Positions 22,490-32,367 of a stretch of DNA of 64,000 nt are shown piece after piece. Origin of the DNA: Hormiphora californensis (Eukaryota; Ctenophora; Tentaculata; Cydippida; Pleurobrachiidae); the NCBI GenBank assembly GCA_020137815.1, contig CM035356.1:635001-699000 (forward strand), in the 5' to 3' direction. A program made the position numbers and the translations under genes. Each line of letters opens with the position of its first letter. Position 1 is the stretch's first letter. The notes beneath the pieces were generated by a model. The model worked only from the letters and a program-made list of their open reading frames with translations, was not told the DNA's origin and made no database searches.

Positions 22490-25489
22490 TCAGCATCCCC
22501 CTTTTGCTCGAACCTCCAAAACCCAGTCCATGATAGAATTGTTGTTCCGGGTAGAATAACCCTTCACAGGTGGATTGTCAGGGAAGTGGTCCAGCCAACG
22601 GCCCAGCAGGATCTTGAACGTGTCTAAGGTCACTGCTGTATTAACCTCTTTCGGTAATGTGTTCCATAACCGAGCGGCCCTCACAGTAAAGGAGTGGAAG
22701 TATTTTGTTGAGAATGACTTCTGTGCTCCACTGTATAGGGTAGGTACCTCAGCTCGGATGCCGAGCCGTTGATGATGGTAAAACCGGGTATTCGTGCTGT
22801 TTGGTGCTGCACCATTATAGATTTTCCACATTTGTATTATCGTATATCGCTCCCTGCGACGTTGCAATGACATCAGTCTTAACATTTTCAGCCTTTCCCA
22901 ATAGTCAAACTGTGCCATGTTTTCGATCCTTCTGGTGAACTGTCTCTGGATACTTTCCAGAGCTTGAATGTCCCCAATCTTGTAGGGGGACCAGAGGGGA
23001 GAACAGTATTCTACTTTGCACCTTATAAGTGACTTGTAGAGTGTCAGCATAGTGGTGACTGATCTGTCCTTAAACGCTCTCAGTGCCCAGGCAGCCATCC
23101 TTCGTGCTTCTGAAGAAATCCTCATGACATGGTCTGTCCAAGAGCCACTGTTTGAGAGAATGATGCCAAGGTCTTTCACAGTATCCGCTGGTTGTATTTC
23201 GTTGCCGGCTGGTGTCTCGTAAGAGCTGAACTCATGAGTGAAAGGCAGTTCCCGTAGAAGGAATGTTTTATTCAGGGTGTAGTGAATGACTTCAAACTTG
23301 TCCTCGTGGAGTGTCATACAATTGGCTGCCGACCATTCCACCACCCGCTGAAGATCCTCTTGCATTTCTGCCCCTGATGTTTCCGAGTTGACGCTCTTTT
23401 GGAGTTTTGTATCATCCGCAAAGGTTCTGATTTTACTGTGTATCACTTGGCTTTGGAGATCAGCTACGTAGATGATAAAAAGGATTGGTCCAAGTACAGT
23501 CCCTTGAGGGACCCCGCTTTTAACTAGCTCAAAGTTCGATTTTTCACCGTCAACAGTAACTGTTTGGTACCGACCAGTAAGGAAGTCTTTTATCCACCTT
23601 AGTACTTTCCCTCTAATGCCTAGCTTTTCTAGCTTGGCGATGAGAATGGTATGGTTGACACGGTCGAAGGCTTTTGAATAGTCCAAATAAATAACATCAA
23701 CTTCGTTCCCGCTGTTTAGCTCTCGAAAAATTCCATCCATGTGATCGAGTAGCTGTGTGAGGCAGCTCCGTTGCTTCCTGAATCCATGTTGGCTATCTGG
23801 TATGAGGTTGTTACTTTCCAGGTGTTCCACCAACTTGTTTCGTACAACTCGCTCAAATGTTTTCAGCAAGTTAGAAGTCAACGAGACAGGGCGGTAGTTA
23901 ACAGCGAGAGTTTTATCACCACGTTTGAAGATTGGTGTGATGTACTGTTTTTTGAGGTTAGGGGGTGTTATTCCTTCTTCGAAGGATCGCTCCCAAAGAA
24001 GAAAGAGTGGTACAGCGAGAGTGGTTTTACAAGCACTGAGAATTCTAGCAGGGATGTCACCATCTGGTCCAGCAGAAGTAGGATCAAGCTCAGAGAGAGC
24101 TCCTTTGATGTCCTCAGAGGTAAAAATGAAATCCTCTAAAATCGCAACACTATCCTCAACCCAAGATAGACTTTTCAGCAAGTCTCCACCGTCTGGGTCA
24201 CTAAAGGCACGGCAGTACTGTTTTTGCAAAAGTTCCGCCTTTTCAGTATTATCCGTGGTGAGTGTTCCGTCATCACGTTTGAGGGGGGCGACGTTCGATT
24301 TAACTTTTGAAAGTCGTTTAGCGTAGGAGAAGAAATATCGTGGGTTCTCCTTGATCGTCTTAATGGCGCTGTGTTCCTTCTTTTCGATTGATTCATCTAC
24401 AGCGTTCTGTATCTTGTCCTCAAGTGCTGTGAGTTCGTCTTGGAGTTCTTCAGTTTTTGAGATGTTAACGTTGACAGAAGACATTGCTCCAAGTCTTGCT
24501 TTTAACTTCCGCCTTCTCCTTTTCAGTGGTTCCAAGGGGCTGATTTTCCTCCGCTGAATCTTCTGAGGGGTGTGTTTGATGGTGATTTGCAAAACGGTTA
24601 GGATGAAAAGTTCTTTGAATTTGTCACCAACAGGGTCTCCAGACTCTTCACATAATGTCTGCAGTTCGTCCCAATCAACAGAAGCAATGTCCACATTCAT
24701 CTCTTCAAAATTGGCTTTTTGAATGTCCAACCCTCGGAAACTCATGTGGTCCCACTTTTTGATGGTGTCTGCTGTCTCCATTAGGGGGTTTATCACCAGG
24801 GTACAGTCAACTATTCTGTGGTCAGAGATCTTCGTCTCTTCGGTTGTCACAGTTGATACGTATTGTGGTGAGTTGGTCATTACAACATCCAGAATATTGT
24901 TGCCTCTGGTTGGTTTGTCTACGACCTGTGTCAGGAAATTTTCCTCGATGAAGTTTACAGTTCGTTGATAGGCTGCTATGTTAGCAGCAGCTGACGGTAG
25001 GGATTCTTCTTTCCAGTTGAACAATGGCAAGTTTAGATCGCCCATGATAAACATTTCAGGGCTCCTTTCATTGGACAGGAGATCAATTTTATCTTGGAGA
25101 TCGTTCATAACTGTGATGAAGGACTGGTCAGATGATTCAGGGGGACGGTAAACACAGGAAAACAACATGTTTTTAGCTTTACTAAAAGCCAATACCAGAC
25201 TGCATTCTCGGTCACTGAATGAGTATGCATAGCTGACCGGGATGTCCTCACGAATGTATAGAACACAACCTCCTCCTTTCCGGTCAGGACGGTCAGAACG
25301 GAAGGTGCTGTATCCCTGCATTTTGATTTGGGCGTCTGCAATGTAGTTTTTTAACCATGACTCAGTTATTGCAAGGGCAACTGTTGGTGGTGAGTTTGGG
25401 TTGTTGAGCAAAACAGCCTCGATGAACGGGAGTTTCCACCGAGTGTTCCCCCCAGCGGCTGGTGAAATACTCCTCCCATTTAGTAGAAT
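22490..25489 (-). CDS. Retrotransposon ORF2: AP endonuclease and reverse transcriptase
   Basis: This is the polyprotein that nicks target DNA and copies the element RNA at the nick. Endonuclease motifs, N to C: ITESWL, YRPPES, GDLNLP and SDHRIVDC. The reverse transcriptase follows with PDGDIPARIL, YRPVSLTSNLLKTFERVV, LDYSKAFDRVNH, GVPQGTVLGPILFIIYVADL and the catalytic FADD. The C-terminal part ends with a block (ARLWNTLPKEVN, NPPVKGYS) typical of CR1/jockey-type elements. No stop interrupts it. The frame remains open upstream past the first methionine candidates and overlaps the end of ORF1 (ILLNGRSIS, an endonuclease-start-like motif, lies just downstream). No ATG is evident, so translation by termination-reinitiation or frameshifting is likely. 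The start given is the approximate overlap point. Confidence 0.9.
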   Translation of the reverse strand: MLLNGRSISPAAGGNTRWKLPFIEAVLLNNPNSPPTVALAITESWLKNYIADAQIKMQGYSTFRSDRPDRKGGGCVLYIREDIPVSYAYSFSDRECSLVLAFSKAKNMLFSCVYRPPESSDQSFITVMNDLQDKIDLLSNERSPEMFIMGDLNLPLFNWKEESLPSAAANIAAYQRTVNFIEENFLTQVVDKPTRGNNILDVVMTNSPQYVSTVTTEETKISDHRIVDCTLVINPLMETADTIKKWDHMSFRGLDIQKANFEEMNVDIASVDWDELQTLCEESGDPVGDKFKELFILTVLQITIKHTPQKIQRRKISPLEPLKRRRRKLKARLGAMSSVNVNISKTEELQDELTALEDKIQNAVDESIEKKEHSAIKTIKENPRYFFSYAKRLSKVKSNVAPLKRDDGTLTTDNTEKAELLQKQYCRAFSDPDGGDLLKSLSWVEDSVAILEDFIFTSEDIKGALSELDPTSAGPDGDIPARILSACKTTLAVPLFLLWERSFEEGITPPNLKKQYITPIFKRGDKTLAVNYRPVSLTSNLLKTFERVVRNKLVEHLESNNLIPDSQHGFRKQRSCLTQLLDHMDGIFRELNSGNEVDVIYLDYSKAFDRVNHTILIAKLEKLGIRGKVLRWIKDFLTGRYQTVTVDGEKSNFELVKSGVPQGTVLGPILFIIYVADLQSQVIHSKIRTFADDTKLQKSVNSETSGAEMQEDLQRVVEWSAANCMTLHEDKFEVIHYTLNKTFLLRELPFTHEFSSYETPAGNEIQPADTVKDLGIILSNSGSWTDHVMRISSEARRMAAWALRAFKDRSVTTMLTLYKSLIRCKVEYCSPLWSPYKIGDIQALESIQRQFTRRIENMAQFDYWERLKMLRLMSLQRRRERYTIIQMWKIYNGAAPNSTNTRFYHHQRLGIRAEVPTLYSGAQKSFSTKYFHSFTVRAARLWNTLPKEVNTAVTLDTFKILLGRWLDHFPDNPPVKGYSTRNNNSIMDWVLEVRAKGGC

Positions 25490-26829
25490 GATCTTTGAGA
25501 GGGAAGTATTTGGGTCGGCAGTTGCCGATGTACTCCTTGAGTCATTGATATTCCTGTGGGTAGAGTGTACTGTACTGGCGGGTGTACTTGTAAATGGTGG
25601 GCCAGCTGGTTGTGCAGCATTGACTCGTTGTGAGTGGGACCAAGCTGGGAGAGAATTTCTTCCATTCTGTCTGCTTGCCTCAGTGACTCCTCTCTCGCAT
25701 TCCGGACCTCCTTCAAGACAATGCTCAGAAAACCCGATTGTAGGTGTTCGGGATTTTGCTGCGAAACTGGTCGTAATGGTGAGCCGCTGAGAGGGAGGTT
25801 TTCATCATGCACTTTATCTCTATGACCATTAGTATGAGTGCTAGTTTTCGGTGTTGGCCTGGCAATTTCTTGTCGTTCTCTCCTTTCAGGGTTTTCCACT
25901 TTCCTTCGTGTACCCTTGAGGTGGAGATGTGGGCAATCAGGGTTTAGGCACTGCCGCTCCTTCATTCTCCGCTGTGAGCCCTCACATAATTTTGGATGCA
26001 GTTTTGAGCACTTTGCACCCAACTTACACCCATGACGTGAGTGAGATCCGTACAGTTTGAATTTTCTGCAGACTTTACGGTGGGTAAAACGGCAGGTTTT
26101 CCCATTCACTTCCTTTTTCCCGGATATCCCGTGCCTGCAGTAGCCTTCTGCCAGGAATGAACAAGGGGACTTAGAAGATTCCCCAGTTGGTTCCTCTTCA
26201 GCTACAACTTCTGCAGCAATGCCAGGGGGATCGGCGATTTCGTCTGGCACTATCACCGGGTCGTCCTTCCCCGGGATAACAGGTATCCTCGACATAAGAT
26301 CGAGACTATTCTTCTCGGTGCAGGAGTGGCAGGTCCAGTTTAATCCCGTCAGTGACTGAGTGATTGAGTACAGGGTGGAGAAAATTTTGGCAACTCCTTC
26401 ACAGTCGTGGCTTCCCTGGAAACACATCCAGCAGGTGAAAACGGGTACAGTGTCTTTCTCGACACAGTAACTTTCCAAGCAGACCCCGCACGTGCTCGGG
26501 GTATATGATCTGATTTTCAGAATACAGCGGTGAATCAAGACGGGAATATTTCTGTAGCCCTTGTCATTATCAGTTTGCCGAATGTCTAGAGATAGGTAGG
26601 TAGCAAGTTCTTCGATGTACGCTGCACTAAACTTGGACTTGATCTTGATGATAACTTCGCTCAACATGGCGTCCACCTTGCATTCCAGCTTGTTGTAGAA
26701 CTCAAGTACCGCTTTGGCGCGGGGAGGTGCTTCGGCCAACAGGAATTCAGGTATCACAGTCCTCACAGGCTCTTTTTTCGACTTCTTGTCAGCCGACTTT
26801 TCAGGTTGCACTACAGCTGTTGCAGTCAT
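25480..26829 (-). CDS. Retrotransposon ORF1: zinc-finger RNA-binding protein
   Basis: This 449-residue protein starts at ATG 26829. The middle has a PHD/RING-like zinc cluster (CGVCLESYC, FTCWMCF, WTCHSC). After an acidic linker comes a series of CCCH-like fingers (CSFLAEGYCRHG, CRFTHRKVC, GAKCSKLHPKLC, CLNPDCPHLH). The C-terminus is Gln/His-rich. It presumably coats the element RNA and chaperones it, as ORF1 proteins of CR1-type elements do; PHD-like fingers are known in CR1 ORF1, but the CCCH array is less usual. The stop codon overlaps the beginning of the ORF2 frame. Confidence 0.8.
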   Translation of the reverse strand: MTATAVVQPEKSADKKSKKEPVRTVIPEFLLAEAPPRAKAVLEFYNKLECKVDAMLSEVIIKIKSKFSAAYIEELATYLSLDIRQTDNDKGYRNIPVLIHRCILKIRSYTPSTCGVCLESYCVEKDTVPVFTCWMCFQGSHDCEGVAKIFSTLYSITQSLTGLNWTCHSCTEKNSLDLMSRIPVIPGKDDPVIVPDEIADPPGIAAEVVAEEEPTGESSKSPCSFLAEGYCRHGISGKKEVNGKTCRFTHRKVCRKFKLYGSHSRHGCKLGAKCSKLHPKLCEGSQRRMKERQCLNPDCPHLHLKGTRRKVENPERRERQEIARPTPKTSTHTNGHRDKVHDENLPLSGSPLRPVSQQNPEHLQSGFLSIVLKEVRNAREESLRQADRMEEILSQLGPTHNESMLHNQLAHHLQVHPPVQYTLPTGISMTQGVHRQLPTQILPSQRSFY

Positions 26830-27549
26830 ATTTGTAATCAGCTTCCTCCGATCAGAGTAGGGTCATACGACTGAAACAATTGAGGGGGGGTGCCGCCTCA
26901 ATAAATAGTTTTACGTTGTAGTTGATGAAAGTTGATGAAAGTAATCAGCGGGGAAAGGAGACCGAGCAACCACCGTTTTAAGATGCAAATCAGCGAAACA
27001 GAGGTAGTGCGGGATAGTACAAACTACAAAGTTTTTAATCGGCGGACAGCTGAGTCAGCTGACAAGGGCTCAGAAAAGAACATTTCACGACCTCCAGAAA
27101 AAGAAAACAGGACTTTTTTTGAAAAACTGACGCTTTGAGGTTGAGTGAGTTTGAACAAAATCGACGCGAAAAATCATAACTGCGATACAAATTTGCGCGC
27201 AAAATGGAACACGCGAATAAAATGATCAAAGCGATGCCGAATTTTAGCTCTATTTAAGCCGCGCACTGTGAATTTCTCCAAAAATCTCTTCACTTTTCGG
27301 TGGTTTTTGTCAAAATTTAGTAAAAATTATTTCTATCTCGAAAAGCGCTGCCTTATCCCGCACTGCGGGGTAAGGGGTCTGTAGCATATGTATTTTTAAG
27401 TTCCCTTGGGCACATAACTGACAGCCTTGAGCCTAGCTTTGCCTCTGATCACTTATCTCATCAACTTATATTATGTCAATGCTGGAGTTCAAACAAACGC
27501 CTTCACTTCCCTAGTTTTATCTGATGTAAGCGTGTTGCAGTACTTTAAA

Positions 27550-27988
27550 ATGGTGAAATCGAGTGAAATCAACGAGGAGTCTGCCATCAAAGTCATCGAT
27601 GAAATTGTGAAAAGCTGGGGAGTACACGAATGCTGGCTGTACTGCATTGATTTTCTGGAGAAAGTTGATAACAAACATCTGTTCAGGTAAAACTTTGTCC
27701 TAAAGATTGACTTGTGTTTGATCATTTAAGACCATAATGTAAATATAATTTTAATGATTCTATTGTTACAGAGTAAAATGGAGCATCCCGACACGACGAA
27801 AGCCCATTCCTACCGCAACCGCAGCCGTCTTCTTTACAATTGATACCTCTAAAGCGGAAGCAGAGGTGACATATGTGCTTGAGGCCCAACGATTGATTCA
27901 CACGCCCGGCAAGACTGTTTTCCGGGAGAAGTGGTTGAAAGACATTGTCACAACAAAAACCATGATGATGAATGATGTTACCTTCTAA
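27550..27988 (+). CDS. Small conserved-looking protein, two exons, about 117 residues
   Basis: Exon 1 is 27550-27688 (ends AG/GTAAAA) and exon 2 is about 27772-27988 (acceptor TTGTTACAG, stop TAA). The junction rebuilds an Arg codon and the frame continues cleanly: IDFLEKVDNKHLFR, then VKWSIPTRRKPIPTATAAVF. The protein is soluble with no signal peptide or membrane segment; helix-like N-terminus, then a VFFTIDTSKAEAEVTYVL region. An in-frame upstream methionine at 27427 exists but its leader is hydrophobic and unlike the rest, so I chose 27550. A poly(A) signal AATAAA is at about 28030. It heads a same-strand cluster with the CXorf58-like gene and RSPH9. I do not recognise the family. Confidence 0.6.
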
Positions 27989-28139
27989 AGAATTTGTCGT
28001 GAAATCTGGAACAGAACATTTTACATGAAATAAACTTATAAATTGTGCAATTCATTTTAGTAAATAAAGACTTTGTTAAGCAGATTGTAGACACCCCTTT
28101 TTAGAACCTCGTTGATCCTACTGTGAACCACTTTTTAGA

Positions 28140-29138
28140 ATGGATGACGACGAGGATTACAAGTCCCAGCTCTCAGATGACACCCAGATTAACCTTCGAA
28201 GACAACAAGCTATCCGTATGATTGAGCGTGCGTGGTGTTCCTTTCGAGATCGTCGAATGTTCAAAGTGTTAAAACGATCAATTTGTAGCGCTGAAAACTC
28301 TGTCACGAACGAGGTCCTCAAAAAACTAAACCCAAAAGAAGCCGAAGTTCTCAACGACCCTACGATGTCAGCCAAAGTTCGTTTCCGTTTTGGCGGGGAA
28401 GAGTTTCCCCCGATTGTCATGTTTAAAGTTTTTGTTCGTGTTGGAAGCTCCTCATCAAAATATATTTCTGGTAAAAAGATGATAAAAGCAGACTCTGATG
28501 CAGCCCGAGACGCTCTAAAACTAATGGGGAATCGGCGATATTATGATCAACTGATATCAGACGCAGCCCAGTGTTCCGCTATCACAGACGAGATGGATGT
28601 GGCCACACTCCGAGATTTCATGATCCTTCAATCCCACGAGGATGAGCTGCCGAGCTATCTTGGTGGTCGTCACAACCAGTGGAGAGAGTTAACACTAGAG
28701 AACTTGACACGACGTGACGTCATGTATGACGTTGTGGATTATATCAAGTCAGGGAAGAGGTCTGATAGACTGAGATCTGAGTTCCCTACCCTGCCCATCA
28801 GATCTCTCCCTTCACACAGCCAGCCTGCTCAGTATGATTGTCTCAGGAGATTGTTGGCATACAAAAAGAAGGCCACATCAGGGTCCGACTCAGCAAGGCG
28901 GTCACAACAGGCCAAGAGAAGGGTGGCCAGAATGAGACGTTTATATGGCCACGAAGACTTTTCAAATAACGGGAACACAACATATTACACTGGGAAGGAG
29001 GAGTCAGGACCGAGCTACTTTCCTGAGCTCAATGTTACTGTGTCAGACGAGGAAGATTGGGAGAATGAAGCGTCCCAGTTGTATCAGTGGAGTCAGGAAC
29101 TCAGTTTTAACGAACAGGACCCTGAATTTGCATTTTGA
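28140..29138 (+). CDS. CXorf58-like protein, single exon
   Basis: The 332-residue product aligns from memory along its length with human CXorf58: an IQ-like helix near residues 20-40 (RMIERAWCSFRDRR), KVRFRFGGEEFPPIVMFKVF around residue 80, YISGKK, LMGNRRYYDQLI, then a strongly conserved YLGGRHNQWRELTLENL block and YDVVDYIKSGKRSDRLRSE. The tail is basic then acidic. Length matches the human protein. Molecular function is not established; in mammals the family is mostly expressed in testis and ciliated cells. A related family is C11orf65/MFI, but the conserved blocks fit CXorf58 better. Poly(A) signals lie at about 29201-29225, and the RSPH9 start codon follows 320 bp after the stop. Confidence 0.85.
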   Translation: MDDDEDYKSQLSDDTQINLRRQQAIRMIERAWCSFRDRRMFKVLKRSICSAENSVTNEVLKKLNPKEAEVLNDPTMSAKVRFRFGGEEFPPIVMFKVFVRVGSSSSKYISGKKMIKADSDAARDALKLMGNRRYYDQLISDAAQCSAITDEMDVATLRDFMILQSHEDELPSYLGGRHNQWRELTLENLTRRDVMYDVVDYIKSGKRSDRLRSEFPTLPIRSLPSHSQPAQYDCLRRLLAYKKKATSGSDSARRSQQAKRRVARMRRLYGHEDFSNNGNTTYYTGKEESGPSYFPELNVTVSDEEDWENEASQLYQWSQELSFNEQDPEFAF

Positions 29139-29457
29139 AAAACGAGGGATGAGGGAAGAGGGAAGTTAGGGAGAGGTTTTGTAAATCAGATTGCTGTAAA
29201 AATAAATAGTTGTTGAGGTGAATAAAAGGGGAGCTTTCAAATTCTTTTTGTTCTAAGCTTGGGTGCTAAAATTTGTATGTTGTGTTTGTGATTTTATTCT
29301 TCTTTTAATTATTTAGCCTTTGCAGTGCAAACTTTTAGTTACCTTGTCTATCTTCTGTTTTGTACCTCCCTCAACTAAAAAACCCCAAACTCTCCATCCC
29401 ATTCCCATATTGTTCTATTCCCCAATTTAATTCTCCTACCATCTCCCCTAGCTAGAT

Positions 29458-30975
29458 ATGGACAGCGAGGGTCTAACACAGAGTATTGAGAACCTGGCCA
29501 GTTCTGGAATTGTGCTGAGCACCGAACAGAAGGCTGCCCTCCAGACTTCCCTAGTTCTCCTTCAGAACGCTCAGAAGTTCCACAAGGTCCAACTGTGGGG
29601 CAAGATTGTTGGAATTAAGGAGAGCTATTTCATTGCATGTGGAGTTGGCCGGGGTAATGAGCTTGGCGAGAGGAAGTTCCTTTACAGGTTAGTGAAATGA
29701 AAGAAATGTTGATATATCCTGGTTTTATTGTCTGTTCCTTCTGCTAATGAAGAGAGATTTGATGTCTGTGCAGTCTCATAAACCGATGAAAACAATTACA
29801 TCTAACCCTCATTTCCCCTCTCTCAGCCAGGACTGTATGAAGTGGTGTATGCTGCCTATCCTAGCTGATTCCCGGGCCCAGATGTGCCGCAGTCTGAGTG
29901 GCAGATTCATTGGAGACCCCACCTATGAGTATGAGTACATTGACATGAAGGTCGTGGGAGAGGGAGAGGAAGCAGAAGAGGAGACTAACACGGTTAGTTT
30001 TCAATCTCGTGAAAACCTGTTAGTTCATTAACTTGATGATTGCATATTACAAGAGACACGAGCTCTTGCATACTAGCGAACATTGCATCGCTAGGCAAGA
30101 ACTACCAACGAATATTGCACATTCGTGTGCAAGATCAAACCTCCCATCAGAGTTTGCAACGTTTCAGATGGTACTGTCGCGCGCGAAGGAGGGCAACAGT
30201 AGAAAGTTTTCATTGTCATTGCTGCGCGCGCGGTTGTCCTTGGCAACTGTTGTTGTCGTGAGAAAATAACTGACCCGCCGCATCATCACATACACACACG
30301 ACCCCTAAATATCACAATTATCCCTTCAGGTTCTGGTCAAGGAAGAGGACAGGCTTGCTGCGGTCATTGATGAAATCGATCGAGATGTGCACATCGTCCC
30401 CCGAGGATCTTATGTCAAGACAGCCACCGGAAAGATTGTAACGAACAGAAGCTTCGAGGGGCTGAACAACCTCGACTGCGTGAAACTATCCTCTTACTTC
30501 CACTTCAAAACTACCCCTAGCACAGACAAAATCAACCTTCTAGCAAAGGTGAAGTGAAAATGTCATATGTATTTATTTAGTCCAGGTCTTCCAATTCCCT
30601 TCCCGAAGAAACTCAGATTACTCATTGCTAATCTCCTTCCCTCTTATCAGGCTACGTTGGACCCTAGCATTGATTTTCTGGAGCACGTTGAGCATGATCT
30701 GCCCAAGGGATGCTGGTCTCTCCACCAAGAGCGAGGGTCCGGCCTAGTTGTACTGAAGAGTCTACTTTGGTTAGGGTAAGTTGAAAGGGACAATGGAACG
30801 TGTTACATGTTACTCACAGCCAGACTAAAGTATTCTGCTCTCTTTGATAAGCCCATTTCTTACAAATCTTCTTCATTTCAGATACAACTTCTACCACGTG
30901 CCCGGCACCAGGAAATTCGGATCAGCCTACTTTGGAACTGGAGAGAAGAACATCGACCTGCCCTTTATGTTGTAG
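29458..30975 (+). CDS. RSPH9: Radial spoke head protein 9
   Basis: RSPH9 is a structural component of the radial spoke head in the 9+2 axoneme and is needed for motile cilium beating. Five exons: 29458-29687, 29827-29992, 30330-30548, 30651-30775 and 30882-30975. All have GT-AG boundaries with matching phases, giving 834 nt and 277 residues (human RSPH9 is 276). Diagnostic segments: VQLWGKIVGIKESYFIACG, GRFIGDPTYEYEY, VIDEIDRDVHIVPRGSYVK, RSFEGL, KLSSYFHF, LDPSIDFLEHVEHDLPKGCW, VVLKSLLW and the end GTGEKNIDLPFML. An RFX X-box-like motif is in intron 2 (30233-30247). Confidence 0.97.
30233..30247. promoter_or_regulatory. X-box-like motif in RSPH9 intron 2
   Basis: GTTGTCCTTGGCAAC fits the RFX consensus GTNRCC-(0-3)-RGYAAC with one mismatch in the left half-site. 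It lies in a short GC-rich segment (GCGCGCGC just upstream). Ciliary genes in animals are commonly driven by RFX through such sites, but an intronic position is less usual. Confidence 0.4.
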
Positions 30976-31574
30976 ATGTAACAGTTGCCCTTTAAAACAA
31001 GGAATAGGGCGGTGTTTTGGATGTCACGTTCTGAGAGTGAAAAGGGAGAGACGTTTTAGTGCATGATGTTCGTGCAAGACCAAATTTTCTGAGAGTGAGC
31101 GTGTGTATACAATATTGTGTAATATAGCCCCTATTTGTATTGTTCAGAAACACACGAAACTCCGACTTTTATAAGTTCTCCAAACAACAAGAATATTGGG
31201 GAACTACTCAGCATGATAATAATGTCCCCTCTCACTGAGATACTGAGATCTCAGTCTCCCCCTTTGTCTCCCACATTAGAATATACCCCATAGCTCATTT
31301 CCATACAATCTCGATAATCAGACCCCCACACAGCTGTGCGAAATATCTCACCTCTCAACCCGCATTTGTCACAAACACCCCCTCCCTGGAATCAACACAA
31401 CACCTGGCACCTCTCTCTCTCAATCGATATCGCAATCACACACAAACACTACCATCCTTGTATCAGTGTGTTTGTTGTTCCACCCTCAACAAGTTTCTGG
31501 GACTATCAACTATCAAGTATCCCCTCTCTCACTGTGTATTACAAGTTACAGGGGACAAGTGTTTAGTACGTCTC

Positions 31575-32108
31575 ATGACGGTTATTCTATTCCTCCTGAT
31601 CCTGACACCATGTTATGTTACCTCACAACACCACCCTACAACTGCCGCCTCAAGTCCTAATTTCACCTCCATCCTAGGACCTATACTCCTGGACGGGCAC
31701 GGCAATGAAACATTACTCTCCACCCTGACCCACCCCTCCAGATACACTATAACACATTTCGCCCTGTACTTCACCTCCCAATGGTGTCTTCCCTGTCGTT
31801 ATTTCACCACGGCCCTTACCAGCGTCTACAATCAGATTAACAGGAAACGTGGCAAAAGGTTTTACATTATCGTAGTGTCACGTGATGTGGACGAGGATTC
31901 ATTCAGAAAATACTCAGAACACTTGCCAGTAACATGGTTCAGGGTGCCGTTTAGAGAGGGAGGGACAAGAGGAGAGCTGGCAAGGGCTGCCGGGGCTATT
32001 TACCCGCCCACATTGACTATTCTGGACAGGAAGTTGAGGGTGGTAAATGGGAATGCAAGGCGTGATTTAATGGCTGATAGACGTGCCAAGAGGTATCCCT
32101 GGGGGTGA
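31575..32108 (+). CDS. Secreted nucleoredoxin/tryparedoxin-like thioredoxin-fold protein
   Basis: The ~177-residue product begins with a hydrophobic signal peptide (MTVILFLLILTPCYVTS). A thioredoxin fold follows: FALYFTSQWCLPCRYF with redox motif WCLPC near residue 70 (WCPPC in nucleoredoxins), FYIIVVSRDVDEDSFRKYSE, then YPPTLTILD supplying the cis-proline, and a closing RAKRYPWG that matches the family ending in FPW. It is likely an oxidoreductase acting in the secretory pathway or outside the cell, unlike cytosolic nucleoredoxin. It is intronless. An upstream in-frame extension exists but would remove the signal peptide from the N-terminus, so ATG 31575 is preferred. A poly(A) signal AATAAA is near 32152. 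It converges with the GPCR gene. Confidence 0.8.
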   Translation: MTVILFLLILTPCYVTSQHHPTTAASSPNFTSILGPILLDGHGNETLLSTLTHPSRYTITHFALYFTSQWCLPCRYFTTALTSVYNQINRKRGKRFYIIVVSRDVDEDSFRKYSEHLPVTWFRVPFREGGTRGELARAAGAIYPPTLTILDRKLRVVNGNARRDLMADRRAKRYPWG

Positions 32109-32367
32109 AGAATTAAACAATTTGGTTTAGAGTTTGTAAAAGGGTAGCACAAATAAAGTACATTCAAACAAGTTAATAATTTTGCCTTTGTTTTTAAATT
32201 GACACTCACAGTTCACACTCCTGTCTCCCACACACAATTGTATACATTTAATTCTCAGTTCTTACTGAACATTCAACACTCATCAATTTCACAGCTATCA
32301 ACAGTCAAAAGTTTCATTTGAGGAAATAAACAACTCTACAGTGCTGCAGTAGAGACTACACCCAGTT

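Larger units (their letters stand above)
22428..27289 (-). mobile_element. Full-length CR1-like non-LTR retrotransposon
   Basis: The element has, in minus-strand order, a ~460-bp 5' UTR, ORF1 (26829-25480), ORF2 (to 22490) and a 3' end that finishes in a 9-bp tandem repeat (CTTGATAAACTTGATAAA on the plus strand). Candidate target-site duplications TCACTTTTC lie at 22419-22427 and 27290-27298, giving a length of about 4.86 kb. Both frames are uninterrupted, so the copy is young. It sits in the interval between the ACTR2 start codon and the first gene of the plus-strand cluster. Confidence 0.85.
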
